A stretch of 7,313 bases of DNA, taken from the NCBI GenBank assembly GCA_900547435.1, contig URGO01000149.1, forward strand, positions 1 through 7,313, read 5' to 3'. This DNA comes from an uncultured Parabacteroides sp. Lineage in GTDB: Bacteria; Bacteroidota; Bacteroidia; Bacteroidales; Tannerellaceae. This document shows positions 6,687 to 7,313 of this stretch, piece by piece. Position numbers and translations under genes: made by a program. The notes under the pieces were generated by a model. That model did not search any database. It saw nothing but the letters and a program-made list of their open reading frames with translations, and was not told the DNA's origin. Numbering within the stretch: the first letter of the stretch is position 1; every line of letters starts with the position of its first letter.

Positions 6687-7313
6687 TTATTTCCGTCTGT
6701 TCTTCCGGTAATCATATACCCAAACCAGCAACAAAGGTACGGCAAAAGTCAATATGTTGGTTAATAACCGGCCTTCTTTCTTGGATTCAGCCTTACCTTG
6801 CAGCAAATTTGCCACGGTTTGAGGCAAGATTTCTTCCTGAGGGATATCGTTGTAGTGCCATTTTTGCAGGATTGTCCCGTTCTTTAGCAACACCAATCCC
6901 GGATTAGAGCGAATGATGGTTTTCAACATCGTCTCGTCACCAAACAGGAAAGGATATTCCGCGCCGGTATAATCAATCCAGGTGGCAATGGCCTCCTCAT
7001 CCGAACCGGTTACAGCATAGAACTTCATTTTCTTCTCTACGGTATAATCATATACATTGTTTATTTCATCAATACGCTCTTCGTTAGCCTGCTCTAACTT
7101 CGGGGCAATAAGCAGAAATACTCCGGTTGTATCTGTTAATAGGGATTCGGTCATATCTTCGCCTTCGAAAGAAAGCAATGAAAAATCGGAAATCGGTGGC
7201 GTATATCCGGCTTTGATAAGCTTAGTTTCCGAACGGACAAAACGCCATGTCGAATCGTTAGCCGGAACATCCTCCAGCGTGAATGTTATTTCCAATACAA
7301 CCTTCTCATAAAC
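6687..7313 (-). CDS. C-terminal part of a membrane protein with a Trx-like domain (probable DoxX-family protein), 5'-truncated
   Basis: The frame stays open to the right edge: six codons (VYEKVV) precede the TTG at 7295-7293, so that TTG is internal and the true start is outside the window. 208 residues are visible. Residues about 40-165 have the layout of an AhpC/TlpA-like thioredoxin fold: a PPISDFSLLS entry strand, GVFLLIAPKLE where a CxxC motif would normally sit, MKFYAVTGSDEEAIATW, and NPGLVLLKNGTILQKW as the cis-Pro-side strand. There is no cysteine anywhere in the visible part, so no thiol redox site is present. A transmembrane helix (about residues 183-201, LLTNILTFAVPLLLVWVYDY) and a basic tail KNRRK follow, placing the domain in the periplasm by the positive-inside rule. 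From remembered Bacteroides gene order, the missing N-terminus is probably a DoxX-type four-helix segment. It is likely the upstream gene of the tpiA operon. Confidence 0.7.
   Translation of the reverse strand, partial: VYEKVVLEITFTLEDVPANDSTWRFVRSETKLIKAGYTPPISDFSLLSFEGEDMTESLLTDTTGVFLLIAPKLEQANEERIDEINNVYDYTVEKKMKFYAVTGSDEEAIATWIDYTGAEYPFLFGDETMLKTIIRSNPGLVLLKNGTILQKWHYNDIPQEEILPQTVANLLQGKAESKKEGRLLTNILTFAVPLLLVWVYDYRKNRRK

Noticed and set aside
7293..7295. TTG as the true start of the rightmost gene
   Set aside because: The frame continues upstream to the edge, and a TTG start in mid-strand would cut into the domain.

Overview
The window looks like a core-chromosome segment of a Bacteroidales bacterium, most likely Parabacteroides or a close relative. 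Three things suggest this: the gene families (DUF4954, lamin-tail surface protein, and a Trx-like/DoxX-type membrane protein next to tpiA, a SPOR protein and folE), the lack of strong Shine-Dalgarno sequences, and a promoter of the Bacteroidetes sigma-ABfr type (TTTG ... TAnnTTTG). The genus is an inference from remembered gene order, not a search result. No RNA gene, transposase, integrase, CRISPR array or phage gene is visible.

Layout. Positions 1-971 (minus) hold the N-terminal half of a DUF4954 left-handed beta-helix protein that runs off the left edge. Positions 1087-2097 (minus) encode aspartate-semialdehyde dehydrogenase (asd), followed by an intrinsic terminator at 1012-1058. Diverging from asd, 2218-4602 (plus) encodes a secreted multidomain lamin-tail-domain protein that ends in a strong intrinsic terminator at 4607-4645. 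Between asd and this gene, two -7 promoter elements face each other as an inverted repeat only 3 bp apart. Positions 4681-7313 (minus) form a probable operon, read right to left: a membrane-anchored Trx-like protein (5' end off the window), tpiA, a 30-bp inverted repeat built of heptamers, a secreted SPOR-domain protein, and folE only 3 bp behind it.

Functions. The housekeeping enzymes cover the aspartate-family amino-acid branch and diaminopimelate supply (Asd), glycolysis/gluconeogenesis (TpiA) and tetrahydrofolate synthesis (FolE). They sit among envelope proteins: a SPOR protein, the lamin-tail protein and the Trx-like membrane protein. I found no clear new defence or mobile system. The least explained items are the lamin-tail surface protein with its acidic repeat linkers, the overlapping divergent promoter, the heptamer inverted repeat in the tpiA operon, and the Trx-like domain with no cysteines.
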